A DNA stretch of 64,000 nt from contig NW_006917100.1 of assembly GCF_000516985.1 (NCBI RefSeq), forward strand, positions 1,663,490-1,727,489. Reading direction: 5' to 3'. Within the stretch, counting starts at the first letter, position 1. Each line of letters begins with the position of its first letter. Below, in pieces: positions 33,305 through 44,397 of the stretch. A program made the translations under genes and the position numbers. This stretch comes from Pestalotiopsis fici W106-1. Its lineage: Eukaryota; Ascomycota; Sordariomycetes; Amphisphaeriales; Sporocadaceae. The notes below the pieces were generated by a model that was not told where the DNA came from, did not search any database, and saw only the letters and a program-made list of their open reading frames with translations.

Positions 33305-34086
33305 GAATTGGTGGAGATGCACAGGGTTCACTTTTGTCTAGTGTAGTTAATTGCGACAAGTGTATTAAATTCAATTCTGGTACCCAATATCTAACTTATG
33401 GAAACCATTGATGCAAAACGAAGGAATGCGCACTGGTTAAGCCAAAAAGTGTACAAAATACATAAGAATTATGTGTATTGAACAGCTATCCTTTAGAGGT
33501 CCGGTAATATCAGATCTCGTGGTTTGGGGCATTGTTATTGAGACCCAAAGACAACCTACATAGATATGGTTCGGGTGAGTGCATGGCTGCATGCAGCAAT
33601 CGAGGGCATCAATTTGCAGTGCTAGGGATTATGTTCATCAAATGCCTGCAAAAGCCGACCCCAATTACTGTACTTTCTGCAAACCCCATCCGGCCATGTC
33701 ACATCACTTGACAGGCCATGAAGGACACTGGCGCCTACACAATGCCGGGTATGCTAGGCCGGCGTACGGGGGATTTCCGGTGGGGTGCATCACCTAGCCC
33801 CGGAGTGCACCAAATTCCGGTGGGAGGCAGTACCTCACTCGCAGGCATTCGTGGAAGAACTCTACGCAGATGCAGCAGATAACAATTGTGATGAATGACG
33901 TAATCGTAGGTCCTGTATCATTCCGGCTGGCAAGACTCCGGCATTGAACATTGTGGGCTAGAGCTTCAAACTGGTCACTTGATTGTATATAGTTTATTAC
34001 GAGTTGGTGCAAAAGATCCAGTACAACGCGTGACTCTTTGTTAGCGAGAGTTGAGAGTTGAGTAGTACTCTTAGAATCACCTCATC
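33305..34086. promoter_or_regulatory. Promoter region of the GH127 gene
   Basis: No gene was seen. The region holds two direct copies of TTCCGGTGGG (33775, 33815). It also has two sites fitting the carbon-catabolite-repressor consensus SYGGRG (GTGGGG at 33780-33785 and the reverse complement CCCCGG at 33798-33803), 284-307 bases before the ATG. Confidence 0.45.
33775..33824 (+). promoter_or_regulatory. Tandem TTCCGGTGGG motifs with putative CreA sites
   Basis: The two 10-base copies start 40 bases apart, nearly four helical turns, and flank an inverted CCCCGG. Possible roles are binding of the cluster's zinc regulator (the copies contain CCGG half-sites) and glucose repression by CreA. Both are inferred from motif matches alone. 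Confidence 0.4.
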
Positions 34087-36212
34087 ATGTCTTACCCTCA
34101 GACCAACTTTGATAAGACGACATTCCACGGTCCGTCGATCTTGAAAAGCCGGCAAGCTGTCGTCGGTCTGGTCACGGCAAAGGCGCAGCTGAAGCAACTC
34201 AGAGAGACTGGTAGATACGACTGTTTCAAGCTGCAATGGCATCCCATCTACGACGACCAGTCTCAATGGCCTGCATCAAAGAGTCTTTTTTGGGATAGCG
34301 ACGTCGGCAAGTGGATTGAAGGCGTCTGCTACCTGCTCGCTACAGAGTATGATGCCGAACTAGATGCAGCAGTGAGAGAGCTGGTCGACATGATCCGAAG
34401 TGCGCAGCAAGACGACGGTTACCTCAACGTCTACTTCACTGTCGTTGAGCCGGATAAGCGCTGGTCAAACATAAGAGATCAACATGAGTTGTAAGTCATT
34501 GTTGCGGTCCTTTTCAACCCACATTTCTGAGCTACTTCCTGACTCGGAGACAGGTACAATGCTGGCCATCTCATTGAGGCTGCATTGGCTCATAGACGCT
34601 ACTACAAGAATGACCTCCTCATAGAGCCAATCGAGAAATACGTTCGCCTGATACGTTCCGTCTTTGGACCAGGGGAGCACCAAAAACACGCATACCCCGG
34701 ACATCCAGAGATTGAGCTCGCCCTGCTCCGCCTCTATAGTGCTACTGGAAACCAGGATGCGTATGACTTGGCACAGTACTTTATTGAAGAGAGAGGAAAT
34801 CCAACGGGGCAAGATGGAATGCTCTACTACGACTGGGAAGAGAAACAGCGTGGTGATAACAAGTATAAGCGTCCCGACGCGTATCCAGTGACTAGAAGCC
34901 ACTGGTACAATCAGGCGCATGCACCCATTCTGAAACAAGAGTCGGTAGAGGGCCATTCCGTGCGAGCCATGTACCTCTTGACGGCGGTTGCCGACTTGGT
35001 CTATCACGATGTTGGAGGCAAGTCATATGCCCAAAGCACACAATACTTGGCAGCACTGGACAGGCTCTGGAACAACATGGTGGACAAGAAAATGTATGTT
35101 ACCGGGGGAATTGGTGCCATGCATCAATGGGAGGGCTTTGGGATTGACTACTTCTTGCCACAAAGCACTGATGAAGGTGGGTGCTACTCTGAGACCTGCG
35201 CTTCGATTGGTGTCATGATGCTGGCGGAGCGTCTCCTACACCTTGATCTCCACTCCCGGTACAGCGACATTATGGAGTTGCAACTCTACAATGCCGTCAT
35301 GACGGCCATGAACTTGGAGGGAACAGCCTTTACCTACGTCAACCAGCTTGGTAGCTCGGAGAAAGACAAGAGTGCCCGCGAGACATGGTTCGAATGTTCG
35401 TGCTGCCCACCCAACTTGATGAGGCTGTATGGGAGTCTTGGTGGCTACCTCTGGGATCATGGTGCCTCAAGCGAAGGCGCATTCATCAACGTGCACCTCT
35501 ATACCACGGCTCAAGTCAAGTTTGATGTTGGAGGACAGAAGGTCCAGTTGGCGCAGAAATCGAATTGGCCATGGGAGGGCAAGATTGAGTTTGAGCTAGA
35601 CTCGAATGCCAAGGTCGACATCCGGCTCAGGCTCCCGGCTTGGTCCGAAGGGGCTTACATAGTACGTGTCCGACCTTATCACCGCCGTGTTGGTGATTTT
35701 TTATTCCGCTGACAGTGAACCTTGAACAGCTCGAACCTCCGCTCAGCGATGCCAAAGTCGACAACGGGTACTTGCTTCTGCCATCGTCATACACTTCTCA
35801 CAGCAAGCAGTTCTCACTGGATATTCAAGGATTCGAACCCCGGCACATCTCGCCACACCCGTACACGAATCAGAATACATTAACGCTGGCTCGAGGTCCA
35901 ATTATATATTGCGTGGAAGATGCTGACAATGAATGGGAGTCTGATCACTTTAGGAATACTGTCATCTCTGCCGACTCGCCGGTTGCGGAGTTTGAGCGCG
36001 AGATTGCAGGAGAGAGATACATTGAGCTGCGCTCATCCGGCTGGACCCGAGACTTGGACTCTTGGAAGGGGAAGCAATCAGGGTCTGAACCAGGAGCCAA
36101 GAATAGTTCTGGAGTTCTAGGCGACGAAAAGGAGCTTGTATTTGTTCCGTATTATCTACGAGCGAACCGTGGCGGGAAAGGGCACATGCGGGTTGGGCTG
36201 CTCAAGCAGTAG
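34087..36212 (+). CDS. GH127-type beta-L-arabinofuranosidase (DUF1680)
   Basis: Three exons, 34087-34490, 34554-35661 and 35730-36212 (664 aa, phases exact). The N-terminal (alpha/alpha)6 domain contains DDGYLNVYF, YNAGHLIEAA and the arginine/His-rich active-site regions. GCYSETCAS carries the Glu and the first Cys of the GH127 zinc/cysteine centre, and FECSCCPPNLMR supplies the Cys pair including the proposed Cys nucleophile. A C-terminal jelly-roll follows (LRLPAWSEGAY and LARGPIIYCVE). GH127 enzymes release terminal beta-L-arabinofuranose from plant hydroxyproline-rich glycoproteins and related glycans. There is no signal peptide, so it probably acts inside the cell on imported oligosaccharides. 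Confidence 0.92.
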
Positions 36213-36747
36213 AACCGCTGGAGGAAACATGTAGCTCATGTAGGAACCCATGATCATTAGAATGGATATACATCACCGCGTGGCTAGGCTCTGTGAAAAG
36301 GTCGTAAAAGATACATCTGAATTACCTAGTGCAATTTGCCATCAGCAAAATTTCGAGGAATCATTGCAATCAATCATGCCAAGCGACGAGTTATGACGGT
36401 CAATTGCGCAGCTCTGGATTGGCACGGATGTTGGGGATAGTGGCACCGCTATCCCCGCACCCCAGCACCCGACAGTATCCCCAACTTCCCCCAAATATAC
36501 CCCCTGTATGTGAACGGGGATATGTACATTGGTGGACTAAAGATCGCTCGGAACCAAGTTACCGGGTTCCCCTCGCTTGACACTGGAAGTTGCCTCCCGC
36601 ATCCGTCGAAACGCACCGCGAGCCGCTCGCAACCTGTTCAAAAATCTCGGATTGTGTAGCGTGCCTGTACCACTCACGACACAATGTAAAGAATCGTCCA
36701 AGTATAATTCCAGTTCTATCTAGGAGTGAGGGCATGACAGCCATGCG
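36213..36747. other. Intergenic/promoter stretch of the dual-finger regulator
   Basis: No gene was recognised. The C-rich patch (36450-36505) is promoter-like. The TTCCGGTGGG motif was not found here. Confidence 0.5.
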
Positions 36748-39700
36748 TTGCCCGCCATGTCACCACCAAGCCATGACCCTTTGGACCGGGATCAGCTAGG
36801 GGAACAGGGTCAAAACTATTCAGCGAAACACCAGTGCCCTCGATGCCCGTGCACTTTCAAGCGCATCGAGCATCTCAACAGGCACGTGAAAAGTCATACA
36901 TCTCAGAAAGCATTCATATGTGACGTATGCTTCAAGGAGTTTGCCAGAAGGTCAGTTGGTCGCCCCTACACCGTCCTGTCGACATGTGCTGAGAGATGTC
37001 AAAGTGACATCCTTCACCGGCATAGCTTCACCCACAGAACGCCCATCGGAGACACTGGGAAGCCCAAACGACGAAGAGCTTGTACAGAATGCGCAAAAGC
37101 ACGAGAGAGGTGCAGCAAAGACGAGCCTTGCAGAAGATGTTTGACTAGGGGACTATCTTGTGCATACCCACCAGAGCCTCGAGGACGGCAACCTAGACGT
37201 TCACCTCGAGATGACGTCTTGAATGTAGAGGCTCAACCGAGCCCGCAGGCGCACAACTATCAACAGGTTTCAAAGCCTGGGCTGCAGCCATTATTACCGA
37301 CGTCTCAAGCGCTGACAGCCACCACCCCTCGCTCTACCCAGTCCGCGATTGAGATGATGGGTGCAGATGCCTTGCGCCGCCAGCAGCAACACGACCATTT
37401 GCAGATTGGAGGAGCGAACAGCACGGGAACAGGTCCAGGTATTTCAAATCAATACCTCGGTGCCATGTACGATCCCGCCACCCAGATGGATGTGGATACA
37501 CTGTTCCCGCTTGTACAAGACCAAGGAGGGTTCAGCCAGAGCATGGACTACCCCATGAACTGGCTACCGGCGAATGACACCATCGATATCGACTACAGCT
37601 CCATACTCGATTTCGGCATTGGACCATATGCAGATACAAGTCCTCTTGCCTTGGGACCGACTCAGGACATCTCTCTTTTGCCACCTGACACCAACGTCGG
37701 TCAGAACAATCAGCTCAGTGTTGCGGGGAATTCGATTGCTCCGGGTAGTCGACGACTGAACGATCCCACCGTGATACTCCCCCCAGTTGTATCTATTTCA
37801 TCCCCGACTCATACCACATCCTCTCATTCCCAAAGTTCCGGATCCGAGTCGAGACTTTCGACGCAAGGAGGGCTATACGCTACTAGCAACGATGGCGCCA
37901 GAGTCCCATGCACAATCCGATCAAGACAACACCGGCACATTTTTTCAGGTGCAACGCCAGTTCATCCTTCTCTCGACAGCGAGATTGAAGCTGACGACTT
38001 CAGCCTAAGATTCCCTGCTCTTGATGGAATTGTGTCTCAAGATATCGAGGAGGCGATTGAAGGCATATCGGCGTCGACGTACGACACTATCCTTGCTAAC
38101 TTTCAAAGAATGTGTCTTACCCCAGGAAGCTTTTTTCCGCCTTTCGTCAATGAAAGCTTCCCAAGTCTTGACCAGATGAACATCCTAATTCAGCTGTACT
38201 TTGAATATTTCGATCCCATCTTCCCCATCGTGCATAAGGAACAAGTTGAACTGAACAACTTTTGGCCTTTGGCTCTGTCCATGTGTGTTATTGGATGCCG
38301 ATTCACCGACACTCAAGAGTTTACCCGATGCATTGTACCGTTCCAGGAGTTTCTTCGTAGAGTTCTAACATTCGAGGTTGAGATGAATCCAACAGAAGCG
38401 ATGATTATACCGTTAACCCAAGCGCTGATCCTCAGTCAAATTGGCTTACTCTATTCCGGGCAACGCAAGTCATTCCTTCAGGCCCGAGCCAGGCGCAGTG
38501 TTCTTACGGAACTTATCAACACGACTGGGGCGTCCACAGTTTACGAAGGAACAACGCTCGATGACTCAGACGAGGTCAGAAACTTGCAAACGCAACAAGA
38601 ATGGGAACTATGGATCACTGCTGAGACGAAGCGGCGAATTGGATACTCCGCCTGGGTAAGAAACCCTCTCTTTGTCCTCGCAAGTGGCTGTATTTTGTAG
38701 CTGAGAGTCATAGCTGCTCGATTGCATGTCACGATATCATTTTGGAGAGAGATTTATCGGGTCGACGGATGCGACACAGCACGAGCTCCCAAGCGAAGAT
38801 CTTTGGAACTGCAAAACAGCTTGGCAATGGTCTCGATCATTTCGAAAAACTGAAAGTAAGTTCTAATGGCGATAGACCTCGAGCCTGAAAGAGCTGACTC
38901 AAACCACAGAAAATCCTTCACTGGCATCGGCAGTGACCATGCTGTTCCTTGAGAAGAAGTTCAAAAAGGACATTGGACAGTTCTCAAGCTTGCTGCTGCT
39001 GCATGGCGTTTACGAGGAGATAAGGAGGGTTCAGTACTACCTTGACAGGCCCCTTTCATCCTGGGTGCCTTCGCTGTGGCTCAACCCGGGATCCCCACCT
39101 GCAGAGAGCGATCATGAGTCCGCCCAGCTATCTGACACAAAAAACAATCTTGCAGTCTGGCGCAACGCGGCTCTTGACTGTGTTGATGTTCTTCACTGGG
39201 CAGCCAACGCCACCGTTGCAAGTGCCGCAGGCGTGGAACATTCCACCGTCTTGCATCTTCACCTGTCAAGGGTGGTCTTGCTAGTGCCTTATACAAGTAT
39301 ACAGACTTTGGCAAAGTCAATATCGACTTTGACAGCGGACCGCTCCACTACCTGGTCCAAAACAATGAGGGAAGACGCTCTACGGGCGGAACAAGAGGTG
39401 GTCCGTTGGGCTCAGCAAGATGAGGTATGTTTCCCCTTATCTCGAGCGGATTTGCGGCGCTCAAGGCTGATTGATTGCCATGCAGCACAAAGCGAGACTC
39501 GCAGTCCTCCACTGTGGGTGCCTTTACTGGCATATCCGACGGTATAGTCGTCGTGCGTTCTATGAGCCAGTGTCCGTATTTCTTGCTACCTTGACACTTT
39601 GGGCTTACAGTATGTACGCTTCGCGAGCATCACCAGTAGGCGCTGAAGTGCAGAATGACCTCGAAGGTATTCGAAGTGGAAGCATCACCCGACATGCTTC

Positions 39701-40115
39701 TCCAGAGCCGCCTTCCGATCAGAGACTTAGTGGTCGCGAGGCCAGAGGTCAGCGATCGAGTGCTACGAATCAGCTAGAGTTCGAGGATGATGCGGAACCG
39801 ACTTTCATCAGGCTAGACCGTCCGAACGACGACGAGATGGTGCAGCAATTTGTCAAATCAGGTCGACCATCAGTGATGCGGGCATATATCACAGGGGTAG
39901 GAAACATATGCTCCCCGCAAGGGCCAGCCAGGATTTTAAGAGAGGGACGGAAGATACTAAGTTCGGTATCGTCGGCCTGGAGCAGGACGCAGGATTATAT
40001 TTCAACTCTAGAGTCGGTCGAAGCGGTGACAACCAATAGCCACAATTGGGATTCACGTGAGAGACTATCTGCGATGACAGGCAAACGATCAGGCTGGTGG
40101 TCGTTGGCAACATAG
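36748..40115 (+). CDS. Transcription factor with two C2H2 fingers plus a Zn2Cys6 cluster
   Basis: Five exons, 36748-36950, 37005-38655, 38714-38855, 38910-39424 and 39486-40115 (1046 aa, phases exact). Two adjacent C2H2 fingers come first: CPRCPCTFKRIEHLNRHVKSH, and CDVCFKEFARSDILHRHSFTH completed across intron 1. They are followed by CTECAKARERCSKDEPCRRC, a C-x2-C-x6-C-x5-C-x2-C-x6-C cluster. A disordered Ser/Pro/Gln linker (residues ~135-400) leads to a Fungal_trans (PF04082-like) regulatory domain (FPIVHKEQVELNNFWPLALSMC). Intron 1 is 54 nt and a multiple of three, so without splicing the frame stays open but the second finger is broken. The position downstream of GH127 suggests it controls the sugar cluster. 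The ATG at 36757 is an alternative start. Confidence 0.88.
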
Positions 40116-40196
40116 ATTGCATCTCTGGCCCGTGTCACGTGGGTACGTGGAACCTGCAAAAATGGCCCTTCAATATATATTATTATGTTAATATGT

Positions 40197-41595
40197 CTAT
40201 TTGGGAATAATCTTTTCATCCTTCAGCATTTCAAAAATGCCCTCCAGATTATCCCAGCTATCGTAGTAACCAGTCCATCCTAACTTTCGTGCCTTGCTCA
40301 TGCTCAACACAACATTGTAGTCACGGCCCCAGGCAAAGTCGGCAAATGCCCAAGAGGCCTTTTCTAGCGCCGAAGCATCGAGACCTTCACGTTCGCTCAA
40401 CTTCTTCCAGGCCGCTTGCACATCTTTTTGTTCTGCCCACCTGACCAGATTAATCCGCTGGCGAACGTAGCTCTGCGGGGCACGATTCTTCAAGCCGATG
40501 GCATCAGCTTGGACTGACAGCGGCGGATGAGGAACCAGCGCCCTCTCGGCCGCCAGCGGCGCGGGGCGCAGGAACTGGTCCGCGGGGACGGCAAGGCCAA
40601 AGTAGTTTGCCACGCGCGGCCACAGGTTCATCCACGACTCGACGTCGCCATTGGCAACGTTGAACGCCTCATTGGCCGCCCTGGGCTCGAGGGCGGCCCA
40701 GCGACAAAAGCGCGCGTGCAGGCCGGCGTCGGTAAAGACGGTGACATTGTTGCTGTAAAAGCCCTCGGAGCCGGGAAACACGAGCTCCGAGCCCATTTCC
40801 TTGGACACGGCCGCGTAGAGGGCAATGGCGCTGGCAAAGTTCATGAAATTGCCCTTGGCGAAACCGAGCACCTCGTTGGAGTAGGTTACGTTCCACTCGA
40901 TGGCGTGGGTTTTGGCAAAGTCGTGGAGAATGTGCTGTTGGCGGTAGTAAAAGTTGGGAGGGAAGGGTGGCTCTGGCATCCTGTGATGATTTAGTAAGTA
41001 ATCTTCGGGAAAGCGCTGATCTCAAAAGACAGAGACAGAACTAGGGCTCACCAGGGATCTCCTTCAACCATGGGAACCTTGGTCCGGCCGAGAGCGACAC
41101 CATATTGCTTGGCTCCGCAAACAAGGACAAAACGCTTCACGCCGGAAGCATTGCCATTGATCTCGAGAGCCTTGCAGAACGCGGCCAGCATGTCGCCTGT
41201 GCCGATATTAGCACTCCAAGTGTTCTTATCAGTCGAGCTGCGCGTGGCTCACCGTTGACGCGGGTGTTCTCCTCGTCGGAATCCATTTGCAAATATGCAG
41301 CAAAAAAGACATAGTCGGCCTTGAGATCCTTCAAGTCCTGCGCCATGTCCTCGGCGGCTGCGTTGAGATCAAGATGGACATGTTCAACCCGAGGACCGAA
41401 ATCCTCCTTCTTTGACCGCGACAGGCTGTAGATCTTTGACCATTCATCTGGGTGGCTGCAGAGCTCCTTGACGATTTCTCGTCCGAGAATACCTAGGGTC
41501 ATGCAAATTAGCCGCCTCCTGTCATCTCAAACAGAAGCGAGAATATTCAGCTTGATATCCTTACCTGTGGCACCTGTCACGATTGCGGTTGGCAT
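40197..41595 (-). CDS. PRISE-type short-chain reductase (progesterone 5-beta-reductase/iridoid-synthase-like)
   Basis: Four exons, 41595-41565, 41492-41253, 41196-41052 and 40980-40197 (399 aa, phases exact). The Rossmann turn AIVTGATGILG is split by intron 1. The family's active-site variants are visible: Lys in CGAKQYGV and Tyr in PNFYYRQQHIL. This replaces the classical YxxxK. Later landmarks are ANEAFNVANGD and the C-terminal SKARKLGWTGYYDSW. PRISE enzymes reduce activated C=C bonds (enones, enals) with NADPH; fungal members include specialised-metabolite tailoring enzymes. Most likely cytosolic. The substrate is unknown. It is divergent from the EthD gene. Confidence 0.9.
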
Positions 41596-42698
41596 CTTGA
41601 TTGTGCTGTAATTTTCGTGTGTTGGAGATATTTTGCTATAGAGGTACTAGAAATTTGTCACTGAATTGTGAGAGTTATTCTATATTTATATACAATTCGA
41701 GAATCATCGTCGAAAGGGCTGTGTGAAGTAAGCTTGCTCTAGGCCAAACTTTCCTCCTTGTTTACTCCAATCCTGCCACCAAGGGATTTGCTGGTGATGA
41801 CATATGTCCATGCACTTACCGGGAGACAGCCAAATTTGCATTAGTTCTGCTTCTCTCGAAAGCTTAACTCAGCAACTCAGTCTTCTTGGCATTGGTACGT
41901 CATGCAGGAGCTCCTTGATAAAACAGACCTTCTGAGTAATGATCCTGATAGCACTTGAAACTGAGTCGCTGCTTTGCTAGACTTGTAATATGGAGATTTT
42001 CATTCCGCTTCCTTTTAGCTTGTAATTCAAAACCACTCTCAGTATACCGGGTTTACTTTGTCACATATTTAGTCATCAAGTCTTACCGTGTAATAGCAAT
42101 TCAGCAATCAATAGACTGGTGGGTCGAAACTGAATCGGGTGTAGGCGGCGCCAAGTTCTGCGACTATTCCAAAATTTGCTCGACTCATGAAACCAAAGAC
42201 CGAAGAGTATAGCAAAGCCCGAGTATCAGTCCCCACGTTGCCATTTTGCTCCAAAATGACGGAGCGCCTAACCGCTACCAATTCTGTACTGTTTTGAATC
42301 TAACAATCTAATCTGCAATAAGCAAGGCTTTCATGAGATCTCAAGGTTGATCAAGCAGATCCCGACTTTGTGAGCACAGTTTCCAAGAACAAGCCATGAT
42401 TTTCACTTTTATGTAGTCAACGACGTCAGACATGCGATTAATAAACAAGATATCTACCACTGGGATACGGTGAAGCCGATTGGGGACTAAACAGCATTGT
42501 CGGCGATAGGACTTTTCTGTTGGTATGGTAGATGTTGTAGTATTAGCCCCTGAATACCCGCACGAAGTGCTCTGGTCCATGTTAGTTGAATACAACATAA
42601 ATAGAGCCTCTTCATTATCAGGATTACGACAAGCCGACGCTTCACATCACACAACAAATATAGAAAAATTACGCATATCCTGCATTCAACCAAACACG
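41596..42698. promoter_or_regulatory. Divergent promoter of reductase and EthD gene
   Basis: A 1.1 kb spacer. On the minus strand TATATAAATA-type sequence (41682-41694) lies about 90 bases before the reductase ATG. On the plus strand ACATAAATAGAG (42594-42605) lies about 95 bases before the EthD ATG. Short frames have no domain. Confidence 0.5.
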
Positions 42699-43195
42699 AT
42701 GGCAAACAGCAATTTGAGGTTCACGATGTTAATCAAGCGCAAACCTGAGATTAGCGAGGAGGAGTTCCACAAGTACTGGACAGAAGAGCATCCAGCCATC
42801 GTCAATGAATGGCTCGCAAAGCATGGTGTTGTGAAATACGTTCAAGTAAGTTGATTTACGGTGAAATATTTCTAAAAGCATGGCGAATCGAAAGTTACCA
42901 ACATAGTAATTTCTAGTACCACCTCCCATCGTCATTCCGTGCGCAGAGCGAACAAGTCTGGACCGAGCTCGGCTCTGATCACGTTAGCGACTTCGATGGC
43001 CATGTAGTTCTCACTGTTCCCAACCTCGACGCACTGAAGAACGCCCTGGCCGACCCCTACTACAAGTCCCATGTCCAACCAGACGAGGCCAAGTTCATCG
43101 ACGCTAAGGGGTGCTACCGTACATTTGGTTATGAGCAAATATACATCAAGGATAACAAGGTCATCTCTGACGGGGTTTCAACATCGAAGTTATAG
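42699..43195 (+). CDS. EthD-domain protein
   Basis: Two exons, 42699-42845 and 42917-43195 (141 aa, phases exact, 71 nt intron). The N-terminus LRFTMLIKRKPEISEEEFHKYW with EEHPAIV is the EthD signature (dimeric alpha/beta-barrel fold). The rest has LTVPNLDALKNALADPYY and a C-terminal FGYEQIYIKD strand. EthD-like fungal enzymes include small dehydratases and decarboxylases of polyketide pathways and proteins of unknown role. The His in HPAIV is the usual conserved residue. There is no targeting signal. Context with two NAD(P)-type oxidoreductases hints at a small tailoring or catabolic set, but no synthase is present. Confidence 0.85.
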
Positions 43196-43524
43196 TCCCA
43201 TACATGCCTAGTATTCTGTGGCGGGGGTTGCCAGATAATCAGTATAGCTGTAATCCCAGTCTTGGCTCTGTTCTAGTTCCTCCTGCACCACTTGGGTAGG
43301 ATTACTCGATGCTCAATGTTTGAGCATCTCAAGATGCATGCTACCGTACAGCATATGCCAACTAGATATATAGTACAAAAGCATGATATATATGTTTTCC
43401 AAACCAATAAAAAGTTGTTTAAAATTTCAGCCAGTCCCACGGATATAAGCTAAATCCTTCCACTGCATTCTATATTGACAAGCAGTTCTATTTTATTTTA
43501 TTTTATTTTATTTTCCTTTTTATT
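43196..43524. other. Convergent 3' region with TTTTA pentanucleotide repeats
   Basis: The spacer lies between the EthD gene and the dehydrogenase gene. TTTTA-type repeats span about 43490-43514 near the dehydrogenase stop. No gene was seen. Confidence 0.55.
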
Positions 43525-44397
43525 TCAGCTGTTAGCCTTTTCTGCATTGAGCGCCCCAATGACCTTCATCACGCTGATCATATCCTCTTCGCCAAGCCCC
43601 GACTCTATTGCCTGTTTGTACAATGTGCCACAAAGCTGTATTAGTGGCGAATTCACGCCTGATCCGGCTGCTGCTGTTTGAATAAGCTGAGTGCTGTTGT
43701 AGCAGTCCTTGATGGCTGCCTGCGCAGACCAATCCTGATTGAGCATCTTTTGAATCTTGAGCCCCGAATAGGCAGACGCCATGGGACCGGCCTGTATGAC
43801 CTGGGCAAAGGCATCGAGATTGAGTCCTTGCGCTTGAGCCAGGTTCATGGCCTCGGCAAGGCCCGCGGTCATGGTGATGAGAAAGAGGTTGACCGCGTAC
43901 TTGGTCTTGAGCCCCATGCCGACGGGGCCGCAGTAGATGGCGGCGCTCGTGATGGGCTCGACAACCGACTGTATCCTCTGCGCTACCGCCTCGTCGCCAG
44001 CCATCATGCCCACCAGTGTGCCTTGTTCCGCGGGCACTCTGCTGCCGCTGACGGGCATTTCGACAAAGTCGCCACCCGCCTGGGAGACCTCGGCCGCGAG
44101 GCGTTGGCTAAAGTCTGCCGAAACCGAACTGGTATTGATCAATGTTTTGCCGGCGAGGGCCTTGTAAAATGGCTTGTCCATAATGGTGTCGAATGCGCGC
44201 TCGTTGAACAGCATGGTGAAGATCACGTCGGACTGCTCCAACACTTCGATCGGTGATTCTGCAATGTTGGCACCTGCTTGCCGGAGGACTGCGTATTTTG
44301 CTGGGCTTCGGTTCCATACTGAGAGAGGGAAGCGACGGGAAAGATTGAGGGCCATGGGCGTTCCCATCACCCCCAAACCCAAGAAGCCGACTCGCAT
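43525..44397 (-). CDS. Beta-hydroxyacid dehydrogenase family oxidoreductase (HIBADH/6PGDH-like)
   Basis: A single-exon frame of 290 aa from ATG 44397, with an in-frame extension to 44469. The NAD(P) fold starts MRVGFLGLGVMGTPMALNL. The substrate motif FVEMPVSGSRVPAEQGTL (D-x-P-V-S-G type) and the catalytic Lys region GMGLKTKYAVNLFL are intact, and the C-terminal all-helical domain ends DMISVMKVIGAL. The family oxidises 3-hydroxyisobutyrate or reduces short aldehyde and imine substrates (glyoxylate or succinic-semialdehyde reductase-like, imine reductase-like). Which of these applies cannot be told. The extra N-terminal 24 residues are basic and could act as a mitochondrial presequence if the upstream ATG is used. 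Confidence 0.88.
   Translation of the reverse strand: MRVGFLGLGVMGTPMALNLSRRFPLSVWNRSPAKYAVLRQAGANIAESPIEVLEQSDVIFTMLFNERAFDTIMDKPFYKALAGKTLINTSSVSADFSQRLAAEVSQAGGDFVEMPVSGSRVPAEQGTLVGMMAGDEAVAQRIQSVVEPITSAAIYCGPVGMGLKTKYAVNLFLITMTAGLAEAMNLAQAQGLNLDAFAQVIQAGPMASAYSGLKIQKMLNQDWSAQAAIKDCYNSTQLIQTAAAGSGVNSPLIQLCGTLYKQAIESGLGEEDMISVMKVIGALNAEKANS

Noticed and set aside
40527..40994. 155-codon plus-strand frame opposite the PRISE reductase
   Set aside because: Antisense shadow in a G/C-rich exon, with low complexity and no motif.
43678..44256. 192-codon plus-strand frame opposite the HIBADH-like gene
   Set aside because: Antisense shadow with His/Arg-rich, domain-free sequence. The minus strand has a complete NAD-binding enzyme.
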